Assembly (NCBI GenBank): GCA_019113675.1 | Contig: DXHA01000045.1 | Span: 1-58,135 of the forward strand | Origin: Candidatus Yaniella excrementigallinarum | GTDB lineage: Bacteria > Actinomycetota > Actinomycetes > Actinomycetales > Micrococcaceae | DNA length: 58,135 bases | Direction of reading: 5' to 3' | Part shown: positions 57,325 to 58,135 of the stretch, in pieces | How the letters are laid out: each line of letters begins with the position of its first letter | Position numbering within the stretch: position 1 is the stretch's first letter | Program-made: the position numbers and the translations under genes | The notes under the pieces: generated by a model | The model's input: only the letters and a program-made list of their open reading frames with translations | Databases searched by the model: none | Told to the model about the DNA's origin: nothing

Positions 57325-58135
57325 TTACTCCTGTGTGTGTTGCGTAATATCTTGGCTAACTTGTGGGTAATCGGCACGCAGCTCAGCAACGGTGACTTCT
57401 TCTTGGTCGGTTACCGATTGTGGCCAGGCCAGTGGTGCATGGTCATGTGGTGGTAGCACCCCGGCATTTTCTAGCTGAAAAGATAGTGCGGCTCCATCTG
57501 GCCCGTATGCCAATGGGATCCCCGGTGTAGCCTGTTGGATTTCTTCAGCCCGGCCGCCAGCCAACAGCGCTTCGGTTGCCGATAATTGCCGAATAGCAAT
57601 TGCTGCCACCCGGTCAGAGTGCAGATGAGCAAAGTAGGTATATAGTTCTGGATCATGCTGCCCGTCATCGCCCACCAGTGTCCAAGTTATCTGCGGAAAA
57701 TCTGCGGCAAGTCGATTTAAGGCGTTGACCTTGTGTGCCATACCGGAACGAAACCACCGGTTTTCGGTGGGCCCCCAAGAAGTCAGCAGCATCGGTCCAA
57801 GAGGGAACAGGTTGCGCGTCATAAACCGAGTTAGGGTTTGAGCCACATTCCATGGCCCGGTCGACACATAAAAGATCGGCGCCCCTTCATGCATGTTGCT
57901 GAGTCGGCTGAGCATAACCGGCATACCGGCCACCGGTCTACGGGCATGTTCGTCTAATACAAATGAGTTCCATGCCGCGGTAAATAATCGAGGCAATGCG
58001 GTAACCCATACGGTGTCGTCGACATCGCAGATAATGGCGTTGGTGGTATTCTCGCTGACAATCAAGACATCTTGGTTGCGAGATTCGGCACCGGCAACAT
58101 GCAAGGTGACCGTGGCCCAGCCGGGAGTGATTGCG
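57325..58135 (-). CDS. App1-type (DUF2183) phosphatase, N-terminus beyond window (partial)
   Basis: A frame of at least 270 codons, open to the right edge, so the beginning is missing. The visible start AITPGWATVTLHVAG is the usual strand-rich lead-in of App1 proteins. The HAD-like phosphatase motif IICDVDDTVWVT follows, then IFYVSTGPWNVAQTLTRFM and LVGDDGQHDPELY (third acidic motif). The family (PF09949) includes yeast phosphatidate phosphatase App1; bacterial substrates are uncertain. A TTG at 58104 is possible as a start but is not needed, because coding similarity continues upstream. The C-terminal tail after about 220 is not conserved. The thioesterase gene follows after two bases. Confidence 0.85.
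   Translation of the reverse strand, partial: AITPGWATVTLHVAGAESRNQDVLIVSENTTNAIICDVDDTVWVTALPRLFTAAWNSFVLDEHARRPVAGMPVMLSRLSNMHEGAPIFYVSTGPWNVAQTLTRFMTRNLFPLGPMLLTSWGPTENRWFRSGMAHKVNALNRLAADFPQITWTLVGDDGQHDPELYTYFAHLHSDRVAAIAIRQLSATEALLAGGRAEEIQQATPGIPLAYGPDGAALSFQLENAGVLPPHDHAPLAWPQSVTDQEEVTVAELRADYPQVSQDITQHTQE

Overview
The window looks like a chromosomal core region of a Gram-positive actinobacterium of moderate G+C content, most likely of the order Micrococcales (Arthrobacter/Micrococcaceae relatives). This placement is inference. It rests on several gene orders and families as I know them from that group: manC divergent to sdhCDAB next to an M20 hydrolase and add/deoA/cdd; mazG - eno - FtsB/DivIC - DUF501/Ppx; trpS - xthA near folD-glyA; purH-purN beside a DUF6350 membrane protein; a monomeric NADP isocitrate dehydrogenase; and frequent GTG/TTG starts. 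I see no phage, insertion sequence, CRISPR array, rRNA or origin.

Layout. 1-6772: the end of greA, an uncharacterised gene, threonine dehydratase, an AI-2E family permease, a Bax-inhibitor-1 protein, an Ltp-repeat membrane protein, a 3-hydroxyacyl-CoA dehydrogenase and a hotdog thioesterase. 6966-17199: a tRNA with anticodon UAA, then genes read mostly leftwards: mazG, a three-gene sodium symporter unit (49-aa membrane peptide, PutP-like transporter, uncharacterised 151-aa protein), enolase, FtsB/DivIC, a DUF501-Ppx fusion, a mycosin-like protease and type II NADH dehydrogenase. 17202-23162: nucleoside salvage (adenosine deaminase, thymidine phosphorylase, cytidine deaminase) with a DedA protein, an M20 amidohydrolase and a manC gene broken by one in-frame amber codon. 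23352-26878: the complete sdhCDAB operon.

26954-34138: an NmrA/SDR-like oxidoreductase, a two-gene ABC exporter of the FtsX type, a GNAT acetyltransferase, two related small membrane proteins, and a MacB/LolD-type ABC exporter. 34304-39285: trpS, xthA, a small membrane protein, folD and glyA. 39405-47397, read rightwards: a flavin monooxygenase-like enzyme, a Fur-family regulator with catalase, purU, a gamma-carbonic anhydrase-like protein, a D-2-hydroxyacid dehydrogenase, and a glutaminase fused to STAS and cyclic-nucleotide-binding domains. 47464-58135: monomeric isocitrate dehydrogenase, MgtE, purH, purN, a small membrane protein, a DUF6350 protein, glutamate dehydrogenase, a second hotdog thioesterase, and an App1-type phosphatase that runs off the right edge.

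Together the genes cover central metabolism (sdh, eno, icd, gdhA, glutaminase, ndh), one-carbon and purine supply (glyA, folD, purU, purH, purN), nucleoside salvage and oxidative-stress defence. The features most worth a second look are the UAA tRNA with a short variable loop, the amber-interrupted manC, the symporter unit with its two unstudied partners, the DUF501-Ppx fusion, the three-domain glutaminase with altered regulatory motifs, and the stand-alone mycosin with an aspartate-rich insert. I found no clear new defence system or mobile system.
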